From: Gari tellinella
Lineage: Eukaryota; Mollusca; Bivalvia; Cardiida; Psammobiidae
DNA: 64,000 nucleotides
Reading direction: 5' to 3'
Assembly: GCA_922989275.2 (NCBI GenBank)
Contig: OV277861.1
Coordinates: 27,868,479-27,932,478, forward strand
The notes under the pieces are model-generated. The model was not told the origin of the DNA. It did not search any database and worked only from the letters and a program-made list of their open reading frames with translations. Numbering within the stretch: the stretch's first letter is position 1; the number at the start of each line of letters is the position of its first letter. Shown piece by piece: positions 23,690 through 34,378 of the stretch. The translations under genes were made by a program, and so were the position numbers.

Positions 23690-23860
23690 ACAGTGTGATA
23701 GCGCTGTAGCTTGCCGGGTCACCTTTCCGCTAAAAGAAGGCTAATTGAGTGTTTAAAAGACAGGTGACAGTGAAAAAGAAAGCTCCTCGTTTTACTGTCA
23801 CCTTGCTTTAAGCAATCAAACTATTGTAAAACCCTAATAATTAACATAATTAAGTGGTCG
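23690..23860. repeat. Hairpin repeat (GACAGGTGACAGTGAAAAAG arms)
   Basis: ACAGGTGACAGTGAAAAAGA faces TCGTTTTACTGTCACCTTGC around AAGCTCCTCG. The layout resembles MITE family 1 cores with different arm sequence. Flanks are AT-rich. Non-coding. Confidence 0.45.
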
Positions 23861-24086
23861 TATTAGAGACGTTTTATTATTACTCAGAACAAACATACAT
23901 GTATTTCAAAACTAAAGCTTTAAAAGTATGTATGTTTGATTTAAGCAAGCTTTGAGAATCGAACGCAGAAATGAAGCAGACCATTTTGGGAATGAGTTGG
24001 AACAGGAAGAATCCGGCGACCATATGTCAGACTTCTATCCATTGATGCACTGTCCCCTTAAAGGAATGGTGCAAAGGAAAAAAACT

Positions 24087-24200
24087 GAGTGACTTACAGG
24101 TATAACCAAGCACTCAAAGAAGCCGAGTGACTTACAGACATAGCCAAGCACTCAAAGAAGCCGAGTGACTTACAGACATAGTCAGGCACTCGATTGCTGC
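24087..24200. repeat. Tandem repeat, 38-bp unit, about 2.8 copies
   Basis: The unit GAGTGACTTACAGACATAGC continuing CAAGCACTCAAAGAAGCC starts at 24087, 24125 and 24163. The first copy differs at a few bases (CAGGTATAAC) and the third degrades after CACTCG. No gene is associated. Confidence 0.8.
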
Positions 24201-24653
24201 TCTTGTAAAAGAGCAGCAAACGCACAGTCTAATTCACCCCGACGGTGCAAGACCGGTGCATACAAATACAAATGACACCAAAGGCGTCAGTGATTACCCT
24301 TACGGGAATCTATTCAAAGAACGCAAGTATTGCACTCTTCAATGAAATTGGCAGAAGGGAAATTTATGACATCTTAAATAAAACATTTCTAACATTCAGC
24401 AAGTTAAAATAAATTCTGAAAGTAATACAAAAAGCTTTTAAATTCACATGGTTACGTGGAAATATATCATAATAATTAATTCTTCATTCAATCTTATACT
24501 AGCTGTGCTATCTGAATTAAATATAATGAAAATTATAAAACGTACATCAGTCGTTTTGTACTCCGTATCGCCACTGGTCCTAGATTAGCATATGAATAAA
24601 AGGTGTTAGGATCCCAGCACCCAGCTTATACATGTACACACTATTCTACTTAA

Positions 24654-24725
24654 GTGCTGATAGCTCAGTCGGTAGTGTGGTTGACTAACAATCAAAAGGT
24701 CATAGGTTCGAGTCTCATTTGAATC
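24654..24725 (+). pseudogene. tRNA-like sequence, Val(AAC)-like anticodon loop
   Basis: Box A-like TAGCTCAGTCGGTAG and box B GGTTCGAGTC are spaced as in a tRNA. The anticodon arm TTGA-CTAACAA-TCAA pairs perfectly and would read AAC. The T arm has one mismatch, and only 4 of 7 acceptor pairs form, so it is more likely a tRNA pseudogene or SINE head than an active gene. A T-rich run follows at 24731. Confidence 0.4.
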
Positions 24726-24984
24726 AAAACTTTTTTTTCCTTTTTTCTTTTATTTTTAAAAAGTCCAATTTTATTGACTTGTGGGTAAATAACGCAGATA
24801 AAAGACATGTGAATGTGAATGCTGAATATAAAAGGACGATGATTTGGTGGTGACTGTACTAGTCAATGACGTAGCAATGACGTAGCATGCCCAACTCTCT
24901 ACAATGAAACCCAATGGGAGACACAGATTATGTATGCTGTTCAGAGGGAGTTGTTTTAGGGAGGGAAATTAAGACTTTGTTTAT

Positions 24985-25052
24985 ATTTGCAAACAGCTTT
25001 AATCAAGATAAGACGCCGCATGAAGCGGCGTCTGATCTGGATTCAAGCTGTT
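24985..25052. repeat. Palindromic repeat, family 2
   Basis: TGCAAACAGCTTTAATCAAG faces TCTGGATTCAAGCTGTTAG around AGACGCCGCATGAAGCGGCG. About 68 bp hairpin; the outer arms are mutated. Confidence 0.65.
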
Positions 25053-26670
25053 AGTTACTCGTCATAATATTTCTTCTGCCAAATTGTCAACTTATCCAGG
25101 TACCACCATTATTCGAACACCTAAGCATCTTCGAGTCAATTACAAATTTCTATGTGAATAAAAATATTTTTTTACAAAGATCCTGGATAAACTGGTCATT
25201 TTCAACTTATAATACGATGGGTAAGTTATTGCAACTCAAATCGGTTCTCTAACAATGTAAACAAAGCATAGTGACCCGCTTACCTCATTCTCAGTGAGAT
25301 GTCAACCTAAATTCGAACAGCAGGTTTGACACCACGAAATGTTTACTATGTGTAGTCCAGGGTAAGTGTTTGTTCATGAAATGTCAGACAAAACATAAAA
25401 CGGGAGTCTGTAACCTCATAAATTTTTTTGTCAACTTGTTTTTACATTTAATTTACAGTAGTTTAGACATAAAGTATCAATTGCTAATGGCTACAGACAG
25501 GGCATTCGAAGGGGTCTCCTTTTTGCTTTGAAATGCATCTAAAACATAGAAGAAATTTCTTAAAGTTGTTGAACATATTTTTCTAAAAAAAATACTAGTG
25601 TACTGGAACCTGTAAGATAAACTGTAGTTTGTTTACTCCCTGTTACTTCTTATATGAAACACAATTAGGAATTTAAAAAAGTGAAAAAAGTGATAAGGAC
25701 CCCTAGTTTGAGATTTGATCAAATTTAGTGGTCTGAACCCTCAATATCATTTATCCGGACCTTTAGGAATGAGGTAAATGTATAAGTTTTGCAGCCGATA
25801 TACCACTGGTCATTTTTGTTGACAGAAAATGTAGTTTGTGGCATGAGCATGCATAATGGAAGTTTGGGGTTAGTTGTAACTGCATTATTTATACTCAGAG
25901 AAGTTCAACAAATGCCCTTTTACCTGTTTACTGATCTTTTTTGCCGATTTTGTGTTATTGACGTCTCTACCGGTGTTACTGTCAAAATGTCACGCACGGT
26001 TATGCAAATTTGTTTGTAACCATAGATGTCACGCGAAATGATTCAGGTGTTCGATTTTTGGTTGTGTTCGAATAACGGTTGTAAAGGGATATATGTAACT
26101 TTTAGAAAAACGGCAGACGACAAATTTAAACAGATGATAGGTCTACCGTAGCTGCCGCAAAAAATACAGAATCTGTTTAATATAATATACATATCTTCGA
26201 CATTCCGCTTGTCCTCGCCTATCATATTGTTTCGGTCACAATCAGTGAGTTATATTCTCTCTTATCATTCCATCAACCAAAGTCCTTCGTCGTAAAATAA
26301 AATGGAAGGTGTTGACTGAAGAGGTGCGCTTCTGGTGGCTCCAAAAGCAGTGTGGGAGGTTCCAAAAGGTTAATTGGTTGTTGAAAGATATTTTTGAACG
26401 TCGATGGTTTAGTACCTACTATACATGTATTTAGGAAGTCAGAATGAGATCGTCACTCCACTCCCAAATATTTACATTCACCCAATTCAATTGCATTGGA
26501 CAAAGTGACGTTCAATTTGTATAAACGCTGTTTCTCTAGGGGCGGGATTTGTGTATACAATTCCGCAGAGGAGGAGGGGCTTATTGGTCTGCTATCCGCG
26601 AATCATTTTGTTGCGTTGCTTCAGTAGTGCCGTTTCGGCTATTCCTTTCAAGGTACACATTATTCGTATT
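25053..26670. other. Spacer between A and B, middle part; no gene or clear repeat seen
   Basis: Mixed AT-rich sequence with short ORFs only, none with a recognisable domain or splice context. It may hold old unrecognised repeats. Confidence 0.4.
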
Positions 26671-26678
26671 AACAACCT

Positions 26679-28083
26679 CTAATATGGATAACACATACAT
26701 GCATGATCTATTTCTGCTTCAATAGGTAGCATACCAAGTGAAGTTAAAATTAGATCTGTTCTCGACTGTTTCGGAACACTTTGCTTCAACTTTATACAGA
26801 ACCTATGCGCTATTTCAAGAGTATTCAAGTCCTCAGTGCTCAAATCTGACAACATTTCGCACCCGTACAGGGCTTTTGGCAGGACAATTGTCTCATATAG
26901 TTTTTTGGCTGACAATGGATTGATACCGTCCTCATATATACCACAATTTACAATACTAAAAATTGTTTTCCGAAGTTTGCTGGAACTCTCACGAACAGCT
27001 TTTGAAAAATCACAGTGGCTTTGAAACAGAACTCCTAGATGTACATATGAGTCTTCCTCTGAAACATTGTCAGTACCCAGATACCATTTTCGGTGACTTT
27101 GTTTTGATTCTTTCAGTTTTTGATTGGTAACAATTACAGCAGATTTCGTTGAGTTGTATTTGTACCTAAATGAATTTGCATAACCATAGCACATATTCAT
27201 TAATTGTTGTAAGCCTGATTTTGATAGTGAAAGTAAAAGCATATCATCAGCCGATGAAGGACATGTAACATTAAGGTTACATGTATATACTGACAGGCCA
27301 TATTGACTTTGTACTAATTTGTCGAGCAATTCGTTAATGAACACGAAATACAAATGTGGACTGAGTACCCCGCCTTGTCTGGTTCCCTGTAATACCTTGA
27401 ACCAGTCTGATGTAAATCCATTACTTTTGACACGGCTTTTCCATATTTTGATATAAATCATATACAGCTTTATATAGATATGTATCAATGTTGGTATTGT
27501 ATAATTTGACCATCAAAGCCTCATGCCACACGCAATCAAACGCTTTACTTACATCAAGGAAACATGTATATACTTTACTTCCATTCTCTATTGCATAATA
27601 GTTAGATTCCCTAACTAAAAATGATGTCATTATACACCCCATCCCTTTACGGAAGCCACCTTGTAAATCATTAATTTTATAGTTACTGCATTGTATACGT
27701 TCTAATAGAATAGACTCGTACAGTTTTAACAATACAGAGGATAATGTAATCGCCCTGTAATTGTTTGGGTCATGAAGGGATTTGTTTCCGCCCTTATGTA
27801 AAACTATTATCTCACCCCTTTTCATTAACACTGGACAATGTGAAAATTCTAGCATAGAACTAAACAAAATTGCACATAACTTGTGCAAAAAACTACCACC
27901 ATATTTTAAGTTTTCGTAAAAGCAACCATCTGGCCCACATGCCTTGTTTTTCTTCGCTTTTTCACACACTTTTTTAACCTCATCAAGTGATACAAACATG
28001 CCAACATGCCATTCCAACCCCTTCTTTGCTTTCCCCGAGTACAATACAGGAACCCTCAAGTCAGGGTCTGCACCGCTTGTCAT
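26679..28083 (-). pseudogene. Broken LINE ORF2 (second LINE family): reverse transcriptase
   Basis: Two overlapping minus-strand reading frames. 27421-28083 has KACGPDGCFYENLK, NYRAITLSSVLLKLYES, GGFRKGMGC and TCFLDVSKAFDCVWH (RT blocks up to the first catalytic Asp). 26679-27488 has VLQGTRQGGVLSPHLYFVFI, SSADDMLLLSLS (active-site Asp pair) and RKWYLGTDNV. The join near 27421-27488 needs a frameshift. Endonuclease, ORF1 and the far C-terminus are missing. Same family as 16263-17760. Confidence 0.85.
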
Positions 28084-28229
28084 ACTGCAATATATTTCCC
28101 AAAGCTACCCTAAATAGCCAAAATTGTGCTAGGCTTAATTGGAAAATGTCCATTAACACAATCAACCCCAGCGACGAATATACTCGTCATTTACAAGCAG
28201 TGTACTTATGAGCATTACACTTGTCCCAT

Positions 28230-28297
28230 GCAAACAGTGTGTACCCTAATCAGAGGGCTCCTTTAGGAGACTCTGATCAGGGTCTACACTGTTTGTC
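28230..28297. repeat. Palindromic repeat, family 3
   Basis: GCAAACAGTGTGTACCCTAA and CAGGGTCTACACTGTTTG are arms around CAGAGGGCTCCTTTAGGAGA. Flanked on the left by a CGACGAATATACTCGTC palindrome also seen near 29577 and 44595. Confidence 0.7.
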
Positions 28298-28379
28298 TTT
28301 TTAAAATATATAGTTAAAATCAACCCTAAATAGTTAAAAATGAATATAACAGCAAACATATGTTTAAATTGGAATTTTT

Positions 28380-28700
28380 CATTAAAGCCTCGCTCACGTT
28401 TGCTCCTGCGGCCGCACGGCTTATTATTTCTACGGCCGTTGTTGGGAGAGCCGCTGTAGGGAAGGAGCGCTGTATGAAGAAAAGTACAAATGCACAATAG
28501 GAAAAGAGACCATTGAGTTCCGGTTGCCGTGCGGCAGTCGCAAAACCAATCTGCGGAGTGTGTTTTCTACGGCTGCCGTAGAAGTGAAAAATGTTATACA
28601 ACTCAACTTTTTTTTTTACAAATCTACGGCCTATAAACTATTGGGATATGCCTGGTTTCACGTGTCTGAGGCCGCCGTACGGCTGCCGTAGAGCAAATGT
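28380..28700. other. GC-richer stretch with repeated TACGGCTGCCGTAGA motifs
   Basis: Contains CTACGGCTGCCGTAGAAGTG (near 28568) and GTACGGCTGCCGTAGAGC (near 28677), which are palindromic around GGCTGCC, plus several related GGCCGC/GCCGC blocks. Short ORFs here show no known domain. Probably a decayed repeat. Confidence 0.35.
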
Positions 28701-29065
28701 AAGCGCAGTTTAAGGGTGAATGAGTTAAAGGTTTCAGGGCTGAAGGATTTACGCAGAAGACACGCTTCCAGGTCAACATACAAACGAGTTTATTTTCCTT
28801 TATTAAAATATTTTCACACATCACACATTTAAGCAACTAATGTCCTTTTCATGATTCTACCGTTTCGTATAGTGGAGAATAGTAGAACACATTATAGTTC
28901 TCGTTTAATCATACGTCTGCTCTTCAAGTATGATGTGGAATGAATGAATAGTGTTTTACGGCCCATCGACACAAACAGGTTATTTAGAGCCGATCAAGTA
29001 TGATGTGGAAAAGGTCCCTTATTTCTTTAGCCAACATAAAGTTCAGGTGGCATATAAATATATTG

Positions 29066-29323
29066 CAGGGCTGCCATTTCTCCGGATTTTTCCTAAATCT
29101 TCGGATTTTTTTTTCAAGTACATGGTAGCTTAGAGTAGGCTGAAAATAAAGCAGAATGCGCCTTAAGGCGCTTTCTGCTTTACTTGCAGTCTGCTTTAAG
29201 TAGTCACATGTCAACAAAACTAGAAACAGGCTATGGGGTTCAGGAACGATTCGTAAAATCGCACTTGAAAAATACAAATTTTGAAAACTTAGGAATTTTC
29301 ATGTTAACTTATGGCAGCCTTGA
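29066..29323. mobile_element. Composite MITE, second copy (CAGGGCTGCCAT ends with family 1 core)
   Basis: Left end GCAGGGCTGCCATTTCTCCG, right end TTATGGCAGCCTTG. The inner palindrome at about 29128-29205 centres on GCGCCTTAAGGCGC, then CATGTCAACAAAACTAGAAA. Structure matches 15495-15742 base for base over long runs, with point differences. Confidence 0.7.
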
Positions 29324-29611
29324 TATTGGTTTTATAAACAAATATTCATTAGCAGAAGACTAAAATGTCGGAAACAGGTAACAGATGCACTACAAGTAGA
29401 CATGGCCATTTTTAAATAGTTTAATATTTCTTTCTAGTCCATATTTAAATTATGTTTGATTTTAACGATGTATTGAAGAATTGCAAATTGTTCAGACCCT
29501 AATTTGGTTGCCTCCACCCTGAGGATCTTCACTGTTTGCATAAAACAAATATACTCTTCGTTTATGTTTATAAATGACGATTATATTCGTCGCTAGGGTT
29601 GAACGTGATAA

Positions 29612-29720
29612 AAAGAACAGAACAGAACAAATCTTTTATTATCACCCAGGTATAAACATACAACATGGGGAAATGACATAATTACATAGATCAATATATT
29701 TACAGGTGTAGGTTCCGATC
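29612..29720 (-). mobile_element. LINE or SINE 3'-end fragment with GAACA-repeat tail
   Basis: The run AGAACAGAACAGAACAAATC is followed by TTTTATTATCACCCAGGTAT. This fits a minus-strand non-LTR 3' terminus with a short-repeat tail. No domain remains. Confidence 0.4.
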
Positions 29721-30164
29721 GTGGTTTGTAATTTGGGGGTAAAATCTTACGGGTTCAAATATAACGGGATGTTCCTCCAGTCGTCTAGCTCTCGACATGC
29801 GCAAATTGACACACATGTTGACCGCGACCACTGGTGGATGATATTCCTGATCCGCGCGTGCGGTCCACGTCAGAAGCGTTCAGAGCATCCAGACAGGAGA
29901 TAGCCTGGGCGGATCAAGAACCTTTTGATGCTGACTGAAAGTGTGTGGTCTGCTAAACCCATATCCGTGCTAAGCGCGACTCGGCTAAATTAAATTTTGC
30001 AAACAGTATGGATCGCGTTACGCGGCGTCTGATCTGGGTCAATACTGATTGTAACTCATTCATAGCTTCTTCAATTCAGAAAATATAAAATATGACATTT
30101 TTTGCAGACGATATATTTGTAATAGGCGACAATTGAGCATAATATGGGTTAAACCATAGTCAGC

Positions 30165-30402
30165 TGGGGCCCGTTCGTACGACAAAAACGTTTGTAAGTT
30201 AAAACTTTGAAATACATTTTATTTCTGATTTCCGAAACTAATCTTGTCTTGTGGTTTCTCTTTAGAATGGTCTTTTCAAGACGATTCCAAAGAGATACCA
30301 CAAGACATGATTAGATGGCGAAGTAAATAAAAATTGAGACTTTTATAATCGTCTTGACTAACGACAACAATCGTCGTACGAAGTTTTATGAAACGGGTCC
30401 CA
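30165..30402. mobile_element. MITE with TGGGGCCCGTTCGTACGA termini
   Basis: The left end TGGGGCCCGTTCGTACGACA pairs with the right end TCGTACGAAGTTTTATGAAA continuing CGGGTCCCA. Inner arms AATCTTGTCTTGTGGTTTCT and GATACCACAAGACATGATTA also pair. About 238 bp, non-coding. Related fragments lie at 8326-8472 and about 35875-35975. Confidence 0.7.
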
Positions 30403-30920
30403 GGAATATCAAAATCACTCCTATTGATCAGATTTCCATCATTGGAACATTTCCGCCAAATATTACCCGTTTACTTTCACCTATGATTACTTTATCTTGT
30501 TGTTGTATCTTTGTAAGTATGACCAGAACAACATGGAACCACCTTCCATAAAACAGGCATCAACGCTTACGCTGAAATGGCGTCATCTGCTTGAAGCAAT
30601 CGCCGTCTGCTTCTATTTCTTAAATTTAAATTTCAGGTATATTAGCGGAAACGTATCAAAAGAAGTGTTAACAAAATTTGACCCTGTTCAGCCGCAGAGT
30701 TGTTGTTGGGTAAATGATATCGAAAATTTACAAACAGTGCAGGCAGAGATTTGGATGAACACCGTTTGCATAAGACGTTTAACTGTTCACACGAACACGG
30801 TAAAATACGATTATATTTATCGATAGGATGCAATGTGAATAATTTATACATTGTATTTATATATCAAAATTTCCCTTGTGAAATATTTAGAAAATTTCAC
30901 AATGTTGACTAATTTCTTAA

Positions 30921-31375
30921 TACTCCAGATCAATATCAGGTGTTAAGTTCCACACCATAATTGTGTAAACATTAAACTAATTACCGCATATCTTGTCCTT
31001 TTGATCTAAGTAATTATCACTTGTATATGATATGTTATAATGACCATCCATCTATGTAATTAACAGACAATTAAGTCCAATCAGCAAACAAACATACTAT
31101 CGGTTTCTTAAACTTTTCGTTTGATATATTAAGTAATCGTTTGATCTACTGTATTAAAGATGTTTATCGGCTATCAGCACTTAAAACAGTTCATCTTATT
31201 TAATAATTAAACCTTAATTAAGTGAACGCAAACACGTGGTTGGAGAAGGTATATATGGAGGCAGTATGGATGATCCGTCAAAACACTCTTGCTTAAACCT
31301 GCAACACCAACAAGGTTCACTGTTATAAGACATCAACTTTAATAAACAAGAAATACAAATACTGTACTAGCCATC
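30921..31375 (+). promoter_or_regulatory. Promoter and upstream module of copy B
   Basis: Blocks in order: AGGTGTTAA (30938-30946), CTTGTCCTTTTGATCTAA, TAATTATCAC, ATAATGACCATCCATC, TTTGATCTAC, TTTATCGGCTATCAGCAC, CAGTTCATC, and GTATATATGG at 31249-31258, about 120 nt before the ATG. Read as its complement it matches copy A's promoter with only one or two differences in about 450 bp. Confidence 0.65.
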
Positions 31376-32867
31376 ATGGATGTTGTGTCAGCTGCTAGCG
31401 ATCTGAGGAAGCTGCTTGTTGCCCATGACAACAGCAACAACCAAGTGACTGCATTAGGTAAGTGATTGCACATTAAATACATCATTCCATATATACACCC
31501 TTTAACGCTTTTAATTTACTCCTTTGAGGAAAATAGTTCACGGTGATGCACCCTAATCCAAACCATTCTGCTTTAAATACATGTACCTGCATGAAGGGTC
31601 AACTGTTTAAAATTAAAACTAGAAACAGGCAATGGGGTACCGTTTTAAGGAAACTGACAACAAGATTTTGATGCTATATTAAGAAGCCTTTTTTCATGGA
31701 ATAGTTTGTGATAACTAACACCCGTAATTTATTATGATCTGTAATAAACCAAGAACATTTTTTTAAAACCAATAGCTAACTGAAATTTATTTCTAGTTCT
31801 AATATATGAAGTATATAATTATATATTCGAATTCATATATTAGAACTAGAAATACATTTTGTATGTGCATGTATGTTTATAACATAACTATGTAACGCTT
31901 AATGTTGTCCTCACGGGCTTTCAAGCCCACTGGATTTATGAAAATAAACTAAACTAAACTAAACTATATATATATATCTTTGTTGTTGTTATGTTGATTG
32001 TTATTATCCTTGCTGTCTTTTTATTATGTTATTTTTTTTTCAGACGAGTACATCACAGCGACCAGTCAGCGTCACTTCCTGTCCAGCCTTGAGGGTCATC
32101 AGTCCCAGACTCTACACCTGGCCTTGAGACTGTCCGTGAGTGCGGGGATGCAGAGCATGTATTCACAGTACACCAGCAAGAAATGGACACAGGTAATTAA
32201 CATTATAGTCTGTTTTTAAGACAATACATTAATATGTATTGATCAAATTACATGATTAATTAGCTCACTTAACCCTATAGATCCAGACTCCTAATGGTCC
32301 CCTCTGATCAAGGTATGCACTGTTTTGTTAGATTGCAAAATCAACAGTAATATCTTGAAAAAAAATGTATTCAGCTAAGTGAGTGAGGGAAGTTACAGAT
32401 GGTGTGCAAAATGTATGAAAGAGTTGTAATTTTCGATTGAAATGACAAAAGTATAATTACAGTAACTTCATTCAAGGAATATACTTGAGCAGATGTCATC
32501 AAAAACTAGAAACATGACGTCGAAGCATTGCAGCCCGGGTGTGTAATCTCCAGTAAAAAGTACATAAACCAGTCCCCCCCCCCCCAATTAGTCAACAATA
32601 GGAAGTGACCATTGGAGGTTAGATGAGTGTAAGTTTGCACTGTTTGTAACTATCTTCTGGGTATAGTATGCAAATGTTTACTGACTGTTTTTTTGTTCGT
32701 TGTTACAGTTTCAGGAGAAGGCGAGATCTATCACAGCAGCCCTGCAGCCTGTAGCGGAAGTAGAACAGACTCTATCACCAGCGACACCACATGGTCCAAG
32801 TGGAAAGACAGATAAGGCAGTTGGTATGTGGTCAAGTGCCTTTTGTGAGCTCTACAGGGACAACTGA
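31376..32867 (+). CDS. Copy B of the uncharacterised three-exon family (129 aa)
   Basis: Exons 31376-31457, 32044-32192 and 32709-32867 (TGA at 32865-32867). Donors are G|GTAAGTG and CAG|GTAATT; acceptors are TTTTTTTTCAG and TTGTTACAG. The protein begins MDVVSAASDLRKLLVAHDN. Unique residues include Ala-Thr after EYIT, Ala before GMQSM, Phe at the start of exon 3 (Val elsewhere), Val in LQPVAEVEQ and the end CELYRDN. It is the most divergent copy downstream of exon 1. A poly(A) signal AATAAA is at 33057-33062. Exon 3 and the 3'UTR are alignable with copy A, whereas the introns are not. Cellular role unknown. Confidence 0.8.
31490..31640. mobile_element. MITE family 1 remnant in intron 1 of copy B
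   Basis: TATACACCCTTTAACGCTTT near the start and AACTAGAAACAGGCAATGGG GTACCG near the end recall family 1 termini. The core palindrome is largely lost. Confidence 0.4.
31880..31975 (+). mobile_element. Non-LTR 3'-end fragment with TAAAC-repeat tail in intron 1 of copy B
   Basis: A small hairpin, CGGGCTTTCAAGCCC, then GGATTTATGAAAATAAACTA, then a (TAAAC)n run and an AT run. It reads as a plus-strand LINE/SINE 3' terminus. Confidence 0.4.
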
Positions 32868-34375
32868 ACAAGTCTACTCATTTGCTGGACAGTGATACAT
32901 GTTCTGATTATTATAAAACTATAAGTTCTATTAACAAAGACAGTATACTGCTGTAAAATGATGGATGTTTAACTATAGTTGTTAATGATTGTTATCTGCA
33001 AAGTTATGCTGTATTATCTAAATGTGGTACTCTGTGTACAGACTACATAGCAGTTGAATAAATTGTTGAAAATATTTGATTCGTTTTTTATGTGTTCCAT
33101 TATTCGTGTAAATTATCTGAACGTCCACTTTTTCACTGCCAAGTTTTATAGTCTGCCTTAACCCGCCAAATTATCGTCTGCATTGATAAATGTCGTCCGC
33201 AATATTTTCTGCAATATATAGTCAGATTTCGGACTGTTTTGACGGTAAACATGTCGATATGAGTGTCAAACAGTTTGGATTTTGATCAGGCGCCGCGTTA
33301 CGCGGCGTCTGATCAGGATCCAAAGTGTTTGTAAAGTCGCCTTTTGGCGACAGTTGGCAACCAAAGAGTTAAATGGGTCCCATTATTCCCTGCCGTCATC
33401 TGCTTTTGTCTGATTTTATTTCGCAAAATTAAATCAAGCGTTCTGACATAGAGAAATGTTTCAAACAGTTTGAATCCTGATGAGACGCCACGTTACATGT
33501 CGTTTGATAGGGATCCAAACTGTTAACCGGGGTATTGTATCCGGGGTAAGATGTTTCTGCATAATGCAGAACGACGAAGGGGCTAACCAAGCTTAATCTA
33601 AAATTTAGACACATCCCATTTTAAGTTAAATCCTGCACACACAAACAACGCATTTTTACTTCAAAACGCAATAGTTTACTTTCATAACAAGAACATAGTG
33701 TTTCTCGTATATTATAATCGAAATGATAGTTGCGAACTATATTCTACACAATACACTGTGACATATTGATTGCAAGTGTTCGTGTATGCCATACCACCTA
33801 GCATTAATGTACAGTTCTGCTTATTACAACAGTCTTGTTCTAATAGTAATTAAACTGAAAATGTATGAAACTTTTACCTAACAAGTAATATCTTGTAGAA
33901 AAATATGCTGTAGATGGGTGTGTATAAAATTGAGGGTTTCAAAGAAGTGTAATACCTTGGATTGAAAAGCAAAACATTCAATGAGAGTAACTTTCATGTA
34001 AAATATAGCTACTAAAAATCTATCCTCTACAGAATTACCAAACAACAATTCAAACCGTATCCGGCTACTTATTATTTGCTAAAACCAAGATGTCATATCT
34101 AAAAATAGAAACATGTTGTCATAGCATAATTGCAGACTGTGTCTATAATTTTGCACAAACAAATCACATTTAATTACACTAACTTTCATGTAAAATATGC
34201 AATTGCAAACAACTTAAATCCTGAGCAGACGCCACGTAACGCGGCATCTGATCCTTATTCAAGATGTTTGTCACTTGTCTTTATACTTATTCTATCAAAG
34301 TGTTCACCTATATGTAACATTGAGAAAAACAAGAGACGACAATTTTAAGAAGGCGATATTGCAGCAGTAAAAACG
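32868..34375. other. Convergent interval between copies B and C, left part; no gene
   Basis: B's 3'UTR runs to about 33080. Beyond it are three family 2 palindromes (33266-33332, about 33463-33522, 34202-34275) and AT-rich sequence. Short ORFs have no domain. Confidence 0.5.
33266..33332. repeat. Palindromic repeat, family 2, nearly perfect
   Basis: CAAACAGTTTGGATTTTGAT faces TCAGGATCCAAAGTGTTTG, with the perfect centre GACGCCGCGTAACGCGGCGTC in complement (CGCCGCGTTACGCGGCG as written). A decayed relative follows at about 33463-33522, and another lies at 34202-34275. Confidence 0.75.
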
Positions 34376-34378
34376 TAA

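Noticed and set aside
30497..30826. 109-codon plus-strand ORF near copy B's promoter
   Set aside because: No domain, no duplicate in other units, and it starts close to a MITE; length alone is not convincing in AT-rich DNA.
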